A stretch of DNA of 64,000 bases from an uncultured Pseudoteredinibacter sp. (GCF_947500695.1 NZ_CANMSS010000006.1:235041-299040); one strand, 5' to 3'. Counted from the first letter of the stretch, positions 53,951-63,700 are shown. The notes: generated by a model from the letters alone, not told the origin. Translations and numbers: made by a program.

Positions 53951-54053
53951 AAATCCCTCGAAGGGATTTTGGGCTCAGCCGCAGGCTGAGCACCCGGATG
54001 GTGCGAATCTATGGTTTAAGCGTGTTTCAGGACAGCTACCGTCGAGCCTGAAA
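53951..54053. repeat. cluster of three hairpins, possible intergenic repeat or structured RNA
   Basis: Three perfect short hairpins in a row: AAATCCCT/AGGGATTT (53951-53969), GCTCAGCC/GGCTGAGC (53973-53991) and TTTCAGG/CCTGAAA (54025-54053). The first two have 3-base loops and almost touch. The segment starts after the dehydrogenase terminator and has a distinct higher GC composition. It looks like an intergenic repeat family or a small structured RNA; copy number cannot be judged here. Confidence 0.5.
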
Positions 54054-54094
54054 TCGGCCCAGCACAACGTACTGGTTAAGAGAGTTCCTCAATT

Positions 54095-54262
54095 TTAGTT
54101 AGCAATGAAATCACATTTACTTAACTGGTAGTTATAGCGGCCACCTGCATCTAAACACGAATCTACTTCAATCCAATCCAGCAGTTTCAGACCGGAAAAT
54201 ACAATAAAAATCACAAAAACAAATAGCATTAAAAGAAACTTGGCTTTATTAGAAAATTGCAT
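54095..54262 (-). CDS. small membrane-anchored protein with CLDAGGRYN motif
   Basis: 55 residues from ATG at 54262. One hydrophobic helix (about 9-28) followed by a periplasmic tail with DSCLDAGGRYNYQLSKC; two Cys bracket a G-G-R-aromatic turn, a pattern I have seen in small uncharacterised gammaproteobacterial proteins. A longer frame reaching 54601 runs through the inverted-repeat element and into the PQQ dehydrogenase gene, so it is rejected. Function unknown. Confidence 0.65.
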   Translation of the reverse strand: MQFSNKAKFLLMLFVFVIFIVFSGLKLLDWIEVDSCLDAGGRYNYQLSKCDFIAN

Positions 54263-54321
54263 GCTTTCAGATTTTTCTCTACTTCTTAGGTGCTTTCTAT
54301 AAATCAAATCAGGTGTAAGGA

Positions 54322-54464
54322 CGAGCGTGGGGTAGCGTTTGTGCCACAATAAAGAGCGAGCGCCGAAGGAGCGAAAAAGACTCGCGCTTTCCAGCGAGGC
54401 TTTTTCGTGAGTGAGGGTAGCCTGGAGGGCCGCTGATCGTGGCACAAGCGCTACCCCACGCTCG
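54322..54464. repeat. 143-base element bounded by 26-bp inverted repeats
   Basis: Left arm 54322-54347 and right arm 54439-54464 are inverted copies with 25 of 26 positions matching (left begins CGAGCGTGGGGTAGCG). Inside, GCGAAAAAG/CTTTTTCG with CTCGC/GCGAG make a second hairpin. The whole element folds into a long cruciform. It has no coding capacity and lies between the small protein and the PQQ dehydrogenase. It could be a MITE-like or palindromic intergenic repeat. I see no target-site duplication I would trust. Confidence 0.75.
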
Positions 54465-54503
54465 ACCGGTTCGGACCCCAAAACCATAAGCCTATAAACA
54501 AAC

Positions 54504-56012
54504 TTACTCAGCTGAAAGTAAATACACCGCCACCGCTCGACGCTGAACCTCATCAAACGGATACACCGGCATAGGCGCATTAGGTTGCAAGAAATAATCA
54601 CTTAAAGACTGCAAAGTGTAACGGCTCTTTAAAGCATCCAAAGGCTTACCGCCACTATTGCCCTTGCCTTGCAACAAATGACAAGATGCACAAGGATACT
54701 GATTGTAGAGCTTCTCGCCGACTGCCAAAGCTACCCGCATCTCTTCCGTGCTTAGCTCCTCAAAAGCCTTATCCGCTACCTCATCGCTAGCTAAATCGAC
54801 CAAAGTGTTTTGCGACTGCCCGTGACAAACACGGTAAATAGAGCCCGCGTAATCATCAGAAACATAAACACAACCATCCGGCCCCTCGGCAATATCTACC
54901 GGACGCCCGATAATATCCTCGTCTTTTTCAAAGCCACTCAAAAAATCTTTGCCTATCACCGAGCCATCATCCTGCCAGTGTAAGGCCACCACCTTATAAC
55001 CGTCAGCCTTGCTGCGATTCCAAGAACCATGTAGTGCTACCAGAGCCGACTTTTTGTAAGCAGAAGGAAACTTAGCATCACGAATAAAGCGCATCCCCAA
55101 AGGCGCATTATGAGCAGGAAAACCAAATACCGGAGAAGTAGAGATAGACAAACGATCTTCCTGACCAGGACCGAAATCAGGGTCTAAATCACCAAAGCCA
55201 TTAATATAAGGCCAGCCATAAAACTGCCCTTCCTCTACCTTATTTAGCTCGCACACCGGATAATCATCACCCAGTAAATCACGACCATTATCTGTCGCAT
55301 ACAAACTGTTATCCCAAGGCGCAATATCCAAGCCAACGCTGTTCCGCAAACCGGCGGCAAAAACCTCACCGTTTTTACCATCAACATCAAAACGCATAAT
55401 AGTCGCGCGACGCTTATCAGCCTCTTCACATACATTACAGGTAGAACCAATACTCAAATACAAATCACCATCATGTAAGCGAATCGATTTACTGCGATGA
55501 TTACCATCATCCGGTAAGCTAGGAATGATAATTTCATAATCGCCCGCAAACTTCCCTTGCTCATGATCAAAGCGAACACGGCCAATCGCATTGGATTCAG
55601 CGATATATAAATAATCCTCGTAGAACTCTAAATCATTTGGCGCTTTTAAGCCTTCCATTAGAATTTCTTTGCCATCATGACGACCATCGTCATCCGCATC
55701 AGCTTTTAAACGCACTAGCTGGCCATCACGAGAAAGCACCGCTAAAAGATCACCCGAACGGCTAAACTCAATAAAGCGTACCTTAGTCAAGCCTTCAGCA
55801 TAGCGCCCAACAGAAAAACCCTCAGGGACTTTCAAACGCTGGGCAATAACACTCTGCTGGGGCGCTTCAACACTGTAAACCCCCAAAACATTAAGAATGG
55901 CCTTGGCACTGCCCAAAGATAACGGCCCGAACTGCAACAAAGCAGCAATCGCCAGCGCTAAAACCAAAAGTAGAATGACAAGCCATTTAACAAGCTTAAA
56001 CAGAAAGGCCAC
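54504..56012 (-). CDS. PQQ-type sugar dehydrogenase fused to cytochrome c domain
   Basis: 502 residues. N-terminal membrane anchor (about 8-28). Residues 55-405 form a soluble glucose/aldose dehydrogenase-type beta propeller: GLKAPNDLEFYEDYLYIAES, FAAGLRNSVGLDIAPW, ATDNGRDLLGDDYP, FGFPAHNAPLGM, ALHGSWNRSKADGYK, and DDYAGSIYRV. The C-terminal 80 residues hold a heme c motif CASCH near 440 and a Met-containing QPNAPMPVYPF, the distal ligand. Electrons from sugar or other substrate oxidation would pass to the fused heme. Anchored on the periplasmic face. Substrate unknown. Confidence 0.9.
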   Translation of the reverse strand: MAFLFKLVKWLVILLLVLALAIAALLQFGPLSLGSAKAILNVLGVYSVEAPQQSVIAQRLKVPEGFSVGRYAEGLTKVRFIEFSRSGDLLAVLSRDGQLVRLKADADDDGRHDGKEILMEGLKAPNDLEFYEDYLYIAESNAIGRVRFDHEQGKFAGDYEIIIPSLPDDGNHRSKSIRLHDGDLYLSIGSTCNVCEEADKRRATIMRFDVDGKNGEVFAAGLRNSVGLDIAPWDNSLYATDNGRDLLGDDYPVCELNKVEEGQFYGWPYINGFGDLDPDFGPGQEDRLSISTSPVFGFPAHNAPLGMRFIRDAKFPSAYKKSALVALHGSWNRSKADGYKVVALHWQDDGSVIGKDFLSGFEKDEDIIGRPVDIAEGPDGCVYVSDDYAGSIYRVCHGQSQNTLVDLASDEVADKAFEELSTEEMRVALAVGEKLYNQYPCASCHLLQGKGNSGGKPLDALKSRYTLQSLSDYFLQPNAPMPVYPFDEVQRRAVAVYLLSAE

Positions 56013-56166
56013 GGATATTTCCTTTTATTGTTATGGTTAGAGTCTTGGCAGACTATCATAATTTGCCTATATTGAGACGATTATGTTGCCTGACATGACG
56101 CAGCTCTTAATACGTGCAAAATAAGCATAAAAAGACCAAATTGAAGCCAATCTAGAGAGACCACAA

Positions 56167-57000
56167 ATGCTTGAAGCCTTAATACCCGCCATGGCTCGGG
56201 TAACTGAGAATATCGGCCAGGAAGGCTTCGCGGACAGCATGCTGGCGTTCTTTGAACATATCTGCCCAGTGCAAAGCTTGGCCGCATTTGCTTTTCCCAG
56301 AGATGGACGCCCCAAGCTGCTACTGGATATTTACGAAGATGGCATTATCGGCAAGCAGGCCAGCATGAATCGCTATATGTCAGGGGCTTATCTCTTAGAC
56401 CCCTACTTTCAAGCCTGCCAAGAGCAACAAGACAGCGGTATTTATCGTCTTGCAGAGCTTGCCGCCGATGACTTTGAGCAAAGTGAGTATTTTAAGCAGT
56501 ATTTCCAATATGCTAACTTTGCTGATGAAATTGGCTATCTATTGCAGGTCGAACGGGATTATGTCCACCTATCCCTGTGTAGTACCAAGGCCTTTGACGA
56601 AACCGCCAAATCCAGCTTGCAGCAACTTAGCCCTTGGGTTCTAGCTATCATGTCCCAACACTGGCGCGAACTTGGCCAAGCCAACCCGACTCAAGAACAA
56701 GATGGTATGCACCAGAGATTGCAGCAAGCCTTCGCCCAATTCGGACTGTCATTTTTGACCCAGCGTGAGGCAGAAATCGCCCGCTTGCTACTGCAAGGCC
56801 ACTCAACCAAATCGATGGCCGAACGCTTAGGCATCTCGATGGAGACCATTAAGGTGCACAAGCGTAACCTATACAACAAACTGGATATCAACTCCCAGTC
56901 CGAGCTCTTTTCGTTGTTTCTCAACTCCCTAAGCCTATTGGGTCCACAGGATATCGGAGACCCGCTATTGGCCTACCATCAACAACCCAAGGCTAAGTAA
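56167..57000 (+). CDS. LuxR-family regulator
   Basis: 277 residues. The C-terminal GerE helix-turn-helix is clear (LTQREAEIARLLLQGHSTKS, MAERLGISMETIKVHKRNLY). The N-terminal 185 residues look like a GAF/autoinducer-type sensing domain but lack the typical homoserine-lactone residues in the expected order, so it may bind another metabolite. It lies directly upstream of a class III aminotransferase, separated by palindromes and direct repeats that are candidate binding sites. Confidence 0.9.
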   Translation: MLEALIPAMARVTENIGQEGFADSMLAFFEHICPVQSLAAFAFPRDGRPKLLLDIYEDGIIGKQASMNRYMSGAYLLDPYFQACQEQQDSGIYRLAELAADDFEQSEYFKQYFQYANFADEIGYLLQVERDYVHLSLCSTKAFDETAKSSLQQLSPWVLAIMSQHWRELGQANPTQEQDGMHQRLQQAFAQFGLSFLTQREAEIARLLLQGHSTKSMAERLGISMETIKVHKRNLYNKLDINSQSELFSLFLNSLSLLGPQDIGDPLLAYHQQPKAK

Positions 57001-57034
57001 AGGACAAAATTCCAGTATTCCAATCTAACACCTA

Positions 57035-57061
57035 CCCTATAGGGGTATGGGCAGCATGCTG
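57035..57061. promoter_or_regulatory. two 10-bp palindromes in the LuxR-aminotransferase gap
   Basis: CCCTATAGGG (57035-57044) and CAGCATGCTG (57052-57061) are perfect palindromes only seven bases apart. They lie about 100 bases upstream of the aminotransferase start, where a LuxR-type activator would bind. Confidence 0.45.
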
Positions 57062-57101
57062 GCTTTTGCATAGTCTTGTACCCTAAGCGATAAAGCAAAA
57101 C

Positions 57102-57143
57102 CTAGAGCACTACATCTAGAGCACTACACCTAGAGCACAATAC
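57102..57143 (+). repeat. three tandem 14-bp direct repeats
   Basis: The unit CTAGAGCACTACAT/C begins at 57102 and 57116, and a diverged third copy (CTAGAGCACAATAC) at 57130. The array ends 10 bases before the aminotransferase ATG at 57154, in the promoter-leader region. Confidence 0.8.
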
Positions 57144-57153
57144 CGAGAATACT

Positions 57154-58551
57154 ATGAGCCAGAGCGAGCAATACGATAGCCAAGCCATCAATCAAATTGA
57201 TAAGGATCACCATCTGCACCCTTGGCAGATCTTCGATGTATTTCGAGAAGAAGGTGCCCTAGCCATAGCCAAAGGTGAAGGCTGCTATATCTACGATACC
57301 GATGGAAAGCGTTATTTCGATTCTGTCGGCGGGCTTTGGTGCAATAATATTGGTCTGGGCCGAAAAGAAATGGCCGAAGCGATTGCGGCACAAGCTTACG
57401 AGCTATCCTACGCCAGCCCATTTGTGGATCTCACCAATGTACCTGCTGCAAAACTCGCGGCAAAGCTGGCTGAATTAGCCCCAGCCCCGATTAACCATGT
57501 ATTCTTTACTTGTGGTGGCTCAACCGCTGTTGATACTGCGTTTCGTATGATTCACTACTATCAGAATTGTCGCGGTAAGCACGAGAAAAAACATATTATT
57601 TCGCGCATGAACTCTTATCACGGCTCAACCTATGCCGCTATGTCGATTGGTGGCAAGCCTGGAGATCATCCGCCGGAGTTTGAATACATCAACGATACGA
57701 TTCACCATTTATCTTACCCAAACTACTACCGCTGTGCGGAAGAAGGTCAAAGCGAAGCCGACTTTGTCGATCAGCTTGTTAAAGAGTTTGAAGATAAAAT
57801 AGCTGAGCTAGGTGCCGATAAAGTGGCTGCCTTTTTTGCTGAGCCTATTATGGGTGCCGGTGGCGTTATCGTAGCCCCAGAAGGCTATCTACAACGTATG
57901 CACCAAGTTTGTAAACAAAACGATATTTTATTTGTTGCCGATGAGGTAGTAACGGCCTTTGGTCGTCTTGGACACTGGTTTGCTTCAGAAAGCGAATTCG
58001 GCATCATTCCTGATATGATCACTAGCGCAAAGGGTCTAAGCTCGGGCTATCAACCGATTGGCGCCTTGTTGTTTTCCGATGAAATTTGGGATGTCCTTAA
58101 TGCTGAAGATTCAGGCCGTTGCTTTGCTCATGGCTTCACTTACTCTGGTCACCCAGTTGCCTGTGCAGCAGCACTGAAAAACATTGAGATTCTTGAGCGC
58201 GAAAAGCTCTTAGAAAATGTCATGGAAGTTGGCCCCTACTTCGAGGAGCAACTTAAAACTTTAGAAGATCTTCCTATCGTCGGGCAGGTGCGCGGCCGCA
58301 AGTTTATGGTCTGTGTGGAATATGTTGCGGATAAAGCCAGTAAGGCGTTATTTCCTGAAGAGGAAGATATCGGCAAACGCGTATCCAACCACGCTGATGA
58401 GTTAGGCTTAATTACCCGTGCTATTGTTCATCTAAATGTTATGTCGCCGCCACTGACCATGACAAAAGAGGATGTCGATTTTATTGTAAGCACCCTGCGT
58501 AAGAGTATTGAGCTTACTATCGAAGATTTAAAAACCGAGGGTTTATTGTAG
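57154..58551 (+). CDS. class III (omega) aminotransferase
   Basis: 465 residues. PLP-binding Lys lies in ITSAKGLSSGYQPIGA near 290; GGLWCNNIGLGRKEMAEAI, VFFTCGGSTAVDTAFRMI and FADEVVTAFGRLGHWFA-type blocks (the D-E-V contacts the pyridine ring) are present. It belongs with the omega-amino acid:pyruvate and putrescine-type aminotransferases. It probably feeds an amine-derived aldehyde into catabolism; with the PuuB-like oxidase at 44.7 kb it hints at polyamine or amine use. Regulated, by position, by the upstream LuxR protein. Confidence 0.93.
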   Translation: MSQSEQYDSQAINQIDKDHHLHPWQIFDVFREEGALAIAKGEGCYIYDTDGKRYFDSVGGLWCNNIGLGRKEMAEAIAAQAYELSYASPFVDLTNVPAAKLAAKLAELAPAPINHVFFTCGGSTAVDTAFRMIHYYQNCRGKHEKKHIISRMNSYHGSTYAAMSIGGKPGDHPPEFEYINDTIHHLSYPNYYRCAEEGQSEADFVDQLVKEFEDKIAELGADKVAAFFAEPIMGAGGVIVAPEGYLQRMHQVCKQNDILFVADEVVTAFGRLGHWFASESEFGIIPDMITSAKGLSSGYQPIGALLFSDEIWDVLNAEDSGRCFAHGFTYSGHPVACAAALKNIEILEREKLLENVMEVGPYFEEQLKTLEDLPIVGQVRGRKFMVCVEYVADKASKALFPEEEDIGKRVSNHADELGLITRAIVHLNVMSPPLTMTKEDVDFIVSTLRKSIELTIEDLKTEGLL

Positions 58552-58583
58552 TTCCCGACTGTTAGATTATCTTTTAAGTAGAT

Positions 58584-58616
58584 AAAGCGCCCTTATAATA
58601 CAAGGGCGCTTTTATT
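58584..58616. terminator. bidirectional terminator
   Basis: AAAGCGCCCTT (58584-58594) pairs perfectly with AAGGGCGCTTT (58602-58612), followed by TATTTT. It lies between the convergent aminotransferase and acyl-CoA dehydrogenase genes and serves both. Confidence 0.9.
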
Positions 58617-59777
58617 TTAAGGATGTGTACCCATAATTTTAGAAAGCACTGCCAGCATTGTTTCATCCGAGCCACCACCAATTGCCGCTGCGCGGATATC
58701 ACGGTACACCCTTGCTACATAGTTATCCCACATAAAGCCCATCCCTCCCCAGTACTGCAAGCAATCATTGGGAATTTTCTGAGTCAATTTGCCCAGTTTG
58801 AACTTAGCAATGGTAGCTAGGCGAGTTACGTCTTCACCATGCATAATTTTTTCTACGGCATCAAAGCATAGCGAGCGTAGTAGTTCGACTTCTGCTTGCA
58901 GCTCCGCCAAATGATAATGAATGGATTGATTGTGCAGTACGGGCGCACCAAAAATTTGCCGTTCGCGGGTATATTCGATGGTTCTATCGATGCAGTTTTC
59001 AAATACCTTCAAGCAGCTTAAGGCACACCATAAACGCTCCTCTTGAAATTGCTGCATTTGATAGAAGAAGCCTTTACCTTCTTCACCAATACGATGGCGT
59101 ACTGGAACCTTAACGTTATCAAAGAAGATTTGAGCGGTGTCTGAAGCATGCATACCCAACTTTTCCAGTGGTTTAGAAAAGCTGATTCCTGGGGTATCGC
59201 TCGGCACGATTATTAAAGATTTATTTTTATGCACCGGCCCTTCAGAGGTATTGGCCAACAAGCAAATAAAATCTGACTGTGTGGAATTAGTAATCCACAT
59301 TTTTGTGCCATTAATGACGTAGTCATCACCCTGTTGCTTAGCCTGAGTTTTTAACTGGGCTACATCAGAGCCAGCGCTTGGCTCACTAACCCCAATACAA
59401 GCAACCCTCTCACCAGCAATCGCCGGGACTAGGAATTCTTGTTTTAAATCGTGACTGCCAAAGTTAGTTAAGGCCGGAGTTGCCATGGTGGTATGAACCC
59501 CTAAGCCCAAGGGGGAACTCATATGATCAGCTCGCCCAATCTCCTCAGCAAATATGGCTTGAAAGCTGTAATCCAGGCCCAAGCCACCGTACTCTTCGGG
59601 CTTGTTGATGCCTAGCAAGCCTAATTCCGCCGCTTTTTTATACAGCTCCTTGGCTGGGAAAATACCGGCCTTTTCCCAATCATCTACGTAGGGGTTGATC
59701 TCGTCGCGCACAAATCGCTGTACGGTTTCTCGTAGTTGTTCATGTTCTGCGCTAAAAATCATCGCCTTCCTCCTCAA
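58617..59777 (-). CDS. acyl-CoA dehydrogenase
   Basis: 386 residues (a start at the second Met, residue 6, is equally possible). Blocks: CIGVSEPSAGSDVAQLKTQA, YVINGTKMWITNSTQ, LEKLGMHASDTAQIFFDNVKV, and the C-terminal CLQYWGGMGFMWDNYVARVY with GGGSDETML carrying the catalytic Glu at the usual site. Related to acyl-CoA dehydrogenases of branched or unusual chains (AtuD/citronellyl type), inferred from pattern. Divergent from a TetR gene that is its likely regulator. Confidence 0.93.
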   Translation of the reverse strand: MRRKAMIFSAEHEQLRETVQRFVRDEINPYVDDWEKAGIFPAKELYKKAAELGLLGINKPEEYGGLGLDYSFQAIFAEEIGRADHMSSPLGLGVHTTMATPALTNFGSHDLKQEFLVPAIAGERVACIGVSEPSAGSDVAQLKTQAKQQGDDYVINGTKMWITNSTQSDFICLLANTSEGPVHKNKSLIIVPSDTPGISFSKPLEKLGMHASDTAQIFFDNVKVPVRHRIGEEGKGFFYQMQQFQEERLWCALSCLKVFENCIDRTIEYTRERQIFGAPVLHNQSIHYHLAELQAEVELLRSLCFDAVEKIMHGEDVTRLATIAKFKLGKLTQKIPNDCLQYWGGMGFMWDNYVARVYRDIRAAAIGGGSDETMLAVLSKIMGTHP

Positions 59778-59921
59778 ACGTTACCGATTACTGATCAAAT
59801 ACAGCCATTGCATGATCATTGCCCCAATTAAGTGAGCATCACAACAATATATTGATGCATCGCTCACAGTCAAGTAGAGTGGCCTTATTAGCCGCTGGAA
59901 TTGGGTTATACTGGCGTGCCT

Positions 59922-59943
59922 TTTACCCGCTCGAATGGGTAAA
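59922..59943. promoter_or_regulatory. inverted repeat in the TetR / dehydrogenase divergent promoter
   Basis: TTTACCC (59922-59928) and GGGTAAA (59937-59943) are inverted copies with 8 bases between. The site is 46 bases before the TetR start, where it could control both divergent genes. Confidence 0.5.
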
Positions 59944-59988
59944 TATCGATCAAAGATTTGACAAGAATAAGTAATCTCAGGAATCAAC

Positions 59989-60720
59989 ATGGCTGCCACC
60001 CGCCCTAAACCGGAAAATCGCTCTCAGGAAAGAAGGGAAAAGATCCTTCAGGCCGCTATCAGCTTATTTTCCGAGCAGGGCTACCACCACAGCAGCACTC
60101 GTCAAATCGCCAAGGCTGCCGGGGTTTCCGAAGGTACAGTGTTTAATAATTTCGAAAGCAAAAGCGCTCTTTTAGAAATTATTATTCAAGGCTTTTACGA
60201 GCGCTTAAGAAACACCGCCCAAGAAGGGCTTGTGAATAAACATGGCTGCAAAGAACAATTCGATTTCCTAGCGGAAAATCATATCTGCGTTATCTCGGAA
60301 GATAACTTTCTTTTAATGCGATTGCTGGCCGTGTACTTTAGCGAACATTTTAATTTCTATTTGGATTATCGTAACTCCAGCATCTTCAAGCACAGTAAAA
60401 TCTACACCAGTCTTTTTGATCAAGTGATTCGCGAAGGCATCGCCCGTAAAGAATTAAAGGAAGATATTAAACTGAGCGCCATGCGAGACTTGTTCTTTGG
60501 TAGCATGGAGTATGGCGTCCGTAGCATGCTGGCGCAGCTTGAGACCGAAGAAACAGAGTTAAACCAGGAAAAGTTAAAAGCTTACGCCCACTCTCTTTGT
60601 CAGCCGATATGGCAAAGTATGGAAAACTCAGAAGATCAGCGCTCGAAAGACAACCAAAAAGAACTAAATTTGTGTGAACGTTTGGAGCGTATAGCCGATC
60701 GTTTGGAAGAGAAAATATAA
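59989..60720 (+). CDS. TetR-family regulator
   Basis: 243 residues. Helix-turn-helix at about 15-65 (EKILQAAISLFSEQGYHHSS, TRQIAKAAGVSEGTVFNNF, ESKSALLEIIIQ). Ligand domain is helical; the tail is charged (EDQRSKDNQKELNLCERLER). It is divergent from the acyl-CoA dehydrogenase gene and resembles FadR/PsrA-type TetR proteins that respond to acyl-CoA, by position only. AGGA precedes the ATG. Confidence 0.92.
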   Translation: MAATRPKPENRSQERREKILQAAISLFSEQGYHHSSTRQIAKAAGVSEGTVFNNFESKSALLEIIIQGFYERLRNTAQEGLVNKHGCKEQFDFLAENHICVISEDNFLLMRLLAVYFSEHFNFYLDYRNSSIFKHSKIYTSLFDQVIREGIARKELKEDIKLSAMRDLFFGSMEYGVRSMLAQLETEETELNQEKLKAYAHSLCQPIWQSMENSEDQRSKDNQKELNLCERLERIADRLEEKI

Positions 60721-60747
60721 TACCGGAGCCTTTCAGGCCCCGGTATT
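60719..60747. terminator. bidirectional hairpin terminator
   Basis: AATACCGG (60719-60726) pairs with CCGGTATT (60740-60747), extended by GCC/GGC inside. The TetR stop is in the left arm. It is eight bases from the convergent end of the large repeat protein. Confidence 0.7.
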
Positions 60748-60754
60748 TAACGGT

Positions 60755-63700
60755 TTACAACAAAGCAATTTCATCTTGCATGATGGCATTGCTCAGCGGT
60801 GAATCCGGCATAAAGGCATCATAAACATCTGCTGCCGTAGCCTCCTCATTAAGTGGCCCCTCCGGCTTCGAGCTAACAATAGTCACGACATTATCGGCAA
60901 ACCAATGATCCAAGCTTTCCGCCTCTGTTGTATCCAAAATATCGCCGAAGTCTATGCCTGTTAAACCTTCAAAATTAGCAAGATCTGAATTTTCTGCAAG
61001 CAGTGTAGCTGGCACAGAAGATATACCATCTGTTGCAGGGAACATCACGATATTATCTTGCTCCTCCAATATGGATTCAGGCTCAGCGCGCTGAATTCTA
61101 AACGGACTTGAGCTTGAACTAGCACGAGTTACATTAAAGGTTAGCAACGCATTATTAGGATCTGGTGCTGCTGGATCAGAATTTTGGGAAACATCTCCAT
61201 CAACATCCAATAAGCGGAAACCAAAATACTCGCTTACATCACTCGTCACTTGATAGTTAGCTTGATATGAATAATCACCACTGATCATATCGACAGTAAG
61301 CTCAGCGCCAAGCGCTGTTGTAATAAGCAATGTCTGGCCACTGATCACCACCCCCGTCTGAGTGTTGGTAATTTCATCAGTTAGCCTATTGTAACGATAA
61401 AGTACATCATCGCTGCTATCGTCTGGTGTATCGCGACGATCGACAAATTCAAGAATAATGCCGCCATCGGCGCCGAATAGTCCACCTAGGTTGCCCAACA
61501 AATTACCGTCCACCTCAGGAATTTCTACAGTGCTTTGTAAGGCATCATCCAGATCATTTAAATCATCGACTTGAATAGCATCTTTATCGACACCATTCTC
61601 GCCATCATAGGCGATAGGATTTAAGCTGGCTAAGGTTGGCCCCGTACCCATTCCAAAAGAGTAGGCATCCACATCGTTACTATTTAAAAACGTAATCCAA
61701 GCGCTTTCTTCATTAGCTTGAATGCCAAAATCAGCGTTACCAGGGCTGCTATTTTGATCCAAGACAGGAGAATTGGCCAATACATTCACATCACCGTCGG
61801 CCGCGGTAGGCTCGCCATCAGATAAGAAATATAAAACATTTTTGGCATTCGCCAGCATATTGCCATTGTTAGCGCCGGTATAAGCGGTCTGCGCCACCGC
61901 TAGCGCACCATCATAGTTTGTCCACCCTCCGGCACTTAACGCATCAACATCAAGTTTAGCTGCATCTGAAGATTGCCAATAAGGCTGTTCGACACTTGCG
62001 GAGGTACTAAAGCCAACAATGGTAACTCGCACATCGCCATTGGCTTCATAGGTATCGATTAAGCGATTGATTGCTTCTTTAGCGAGCGCCAAATTACTGC
62101 CCGCCATACTGCCAGAAATATCCAATACGATCATTAAATTGGTTTGCGCTGGAGGCACTTCGATTTGACGCGTCACATCTTCAACCAATGGCGAGTCGTC
62201 TTCTACCGATACGGTGAAATTACTATTTGCTACAGGATTTACACCGTCATCGATCGAGATTCCAAATTGCAGATCTAAAACATCTTCAACATTAGCTACA
62301 GGGTGATCAATACCGCGCTCAAAGGTAACGGTATAGTCCATGCTATGACTTCCCGTGTTACTCACGAGCGGATCTAAAATAACAGTCGCTACCGTAACCG
62401 GGGTACCATTGTCATCGTAGCTACCGGTTAAAGTACGGCTGCCACTGTCATAGCTCCACACGACGGCATTACCCGCCGAGCTTATACCACTAGGCCCCGA
62501 CAAACTGATTGCAAATGGATTATTATCGCCTGCATCATCAAAACTAATTGTGCCTGTCGCACTAGCAGAATCAGTTGTATCTGTTGGGCTACCAATCGAG
62601 TCAGGCAAACCAGTTGGAGTGATTCCTTCCTCAGATACAGTTGCGGAGCTCGCCTGCAGGTTGTCCGGAGTTTCATCGTCATCAAGAATAGTGCCCAAAC
62701 CTGTATCAGATACAGTGCTGCCATTGCTGCTAAGTTCGGCACTTAAGGTGAAGGATTCATCGGCCTCATCGATTAAATCACTAACCGTATCAGTTCTAAC
62801 TTGAATTAACTGATTACCACCGCCAGGTAAATCGATAATTCTATTGGCGGGAACATCCAGCCATGGGCCACTGTCACCAAGTCGGTATTGGAACAAGGCT
62901 GCATTAAAATCACCTGGAGTGACCGCAGTACCAACAATCAAATTTAATTCCACTTGGCTATTTAATGCTGCCTCGCCGACCAACACCCCAAAGACGGCAT
63001 TTTCACCTTCATTAACCGTTACATCGCCCGTTCCAGTATTCGGCTGCCCAACACTGATTGTAGGTTCATTGATATCATTGATAGTACCCGTAGCGGTATC
63101 GCTTACATCAGTACCGTTACTATTTAGATCCGCCGTTAAAGTAAATGTCTCGGAGCTTTCATCAAGATCATCTACTAAAGTATTAGTACGAACATCGAGA
63201 GTTTGGTTACCGCCATTGGTTAATGTAATCTCACCATTCGCTGGAACATCAATCCAAGTAGTTGTGCCCGCTTCGCGGTATTGGAAGTCACCCGTGTTGT
63301 AATCCAATGGGCTGTTCGCTGTGCCGTCAGTAAGCGACAAGGTTAGAGTCGCCCCTTGTGCAGCATCACTAACTACAACACCAAAGACGGTATCCTGGCC
63401 TTCATCAACAGTCACATCACCAGTGCCGGTATTGGGTTGCCCAACATTTACCGTTGGCTCATTGGTGTCATTGATAGTACCAGTAGCATTATCACTAACA
63501 TCAGTACCGTTACTATTCAGATCCGCAGTTAAGGTAAATGTCTCGGAGTTTTCGTCGAGATCATCGACCAATGTATTGGTGCGAACATCTAAGGTTTGAT
63601 TACCACCGTTGGTTAAAGTGATCTCACCATTCGCTGGAACATCAATCCAAGTAGTTGTGCCCGCTTCGCGGTATTGGAAGTCACCCGTGTTGTAATCCAA

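Noticed and set aside
53951..54053. Integron attC site
   Set aside because: The hairpins lack the paired R-Y-Y-Y-A-A-C and G-T-T-R-R-R-Y boxes and no integrase is present.
54263..54601. Long open frame upstream of the small membrane protein
   Set aside because: It runs through the inverted-repeat element and into the PQQ dehydrogenase gene; composition is Arg/Cys-rich and unlike a protein. The supported start is 54262.
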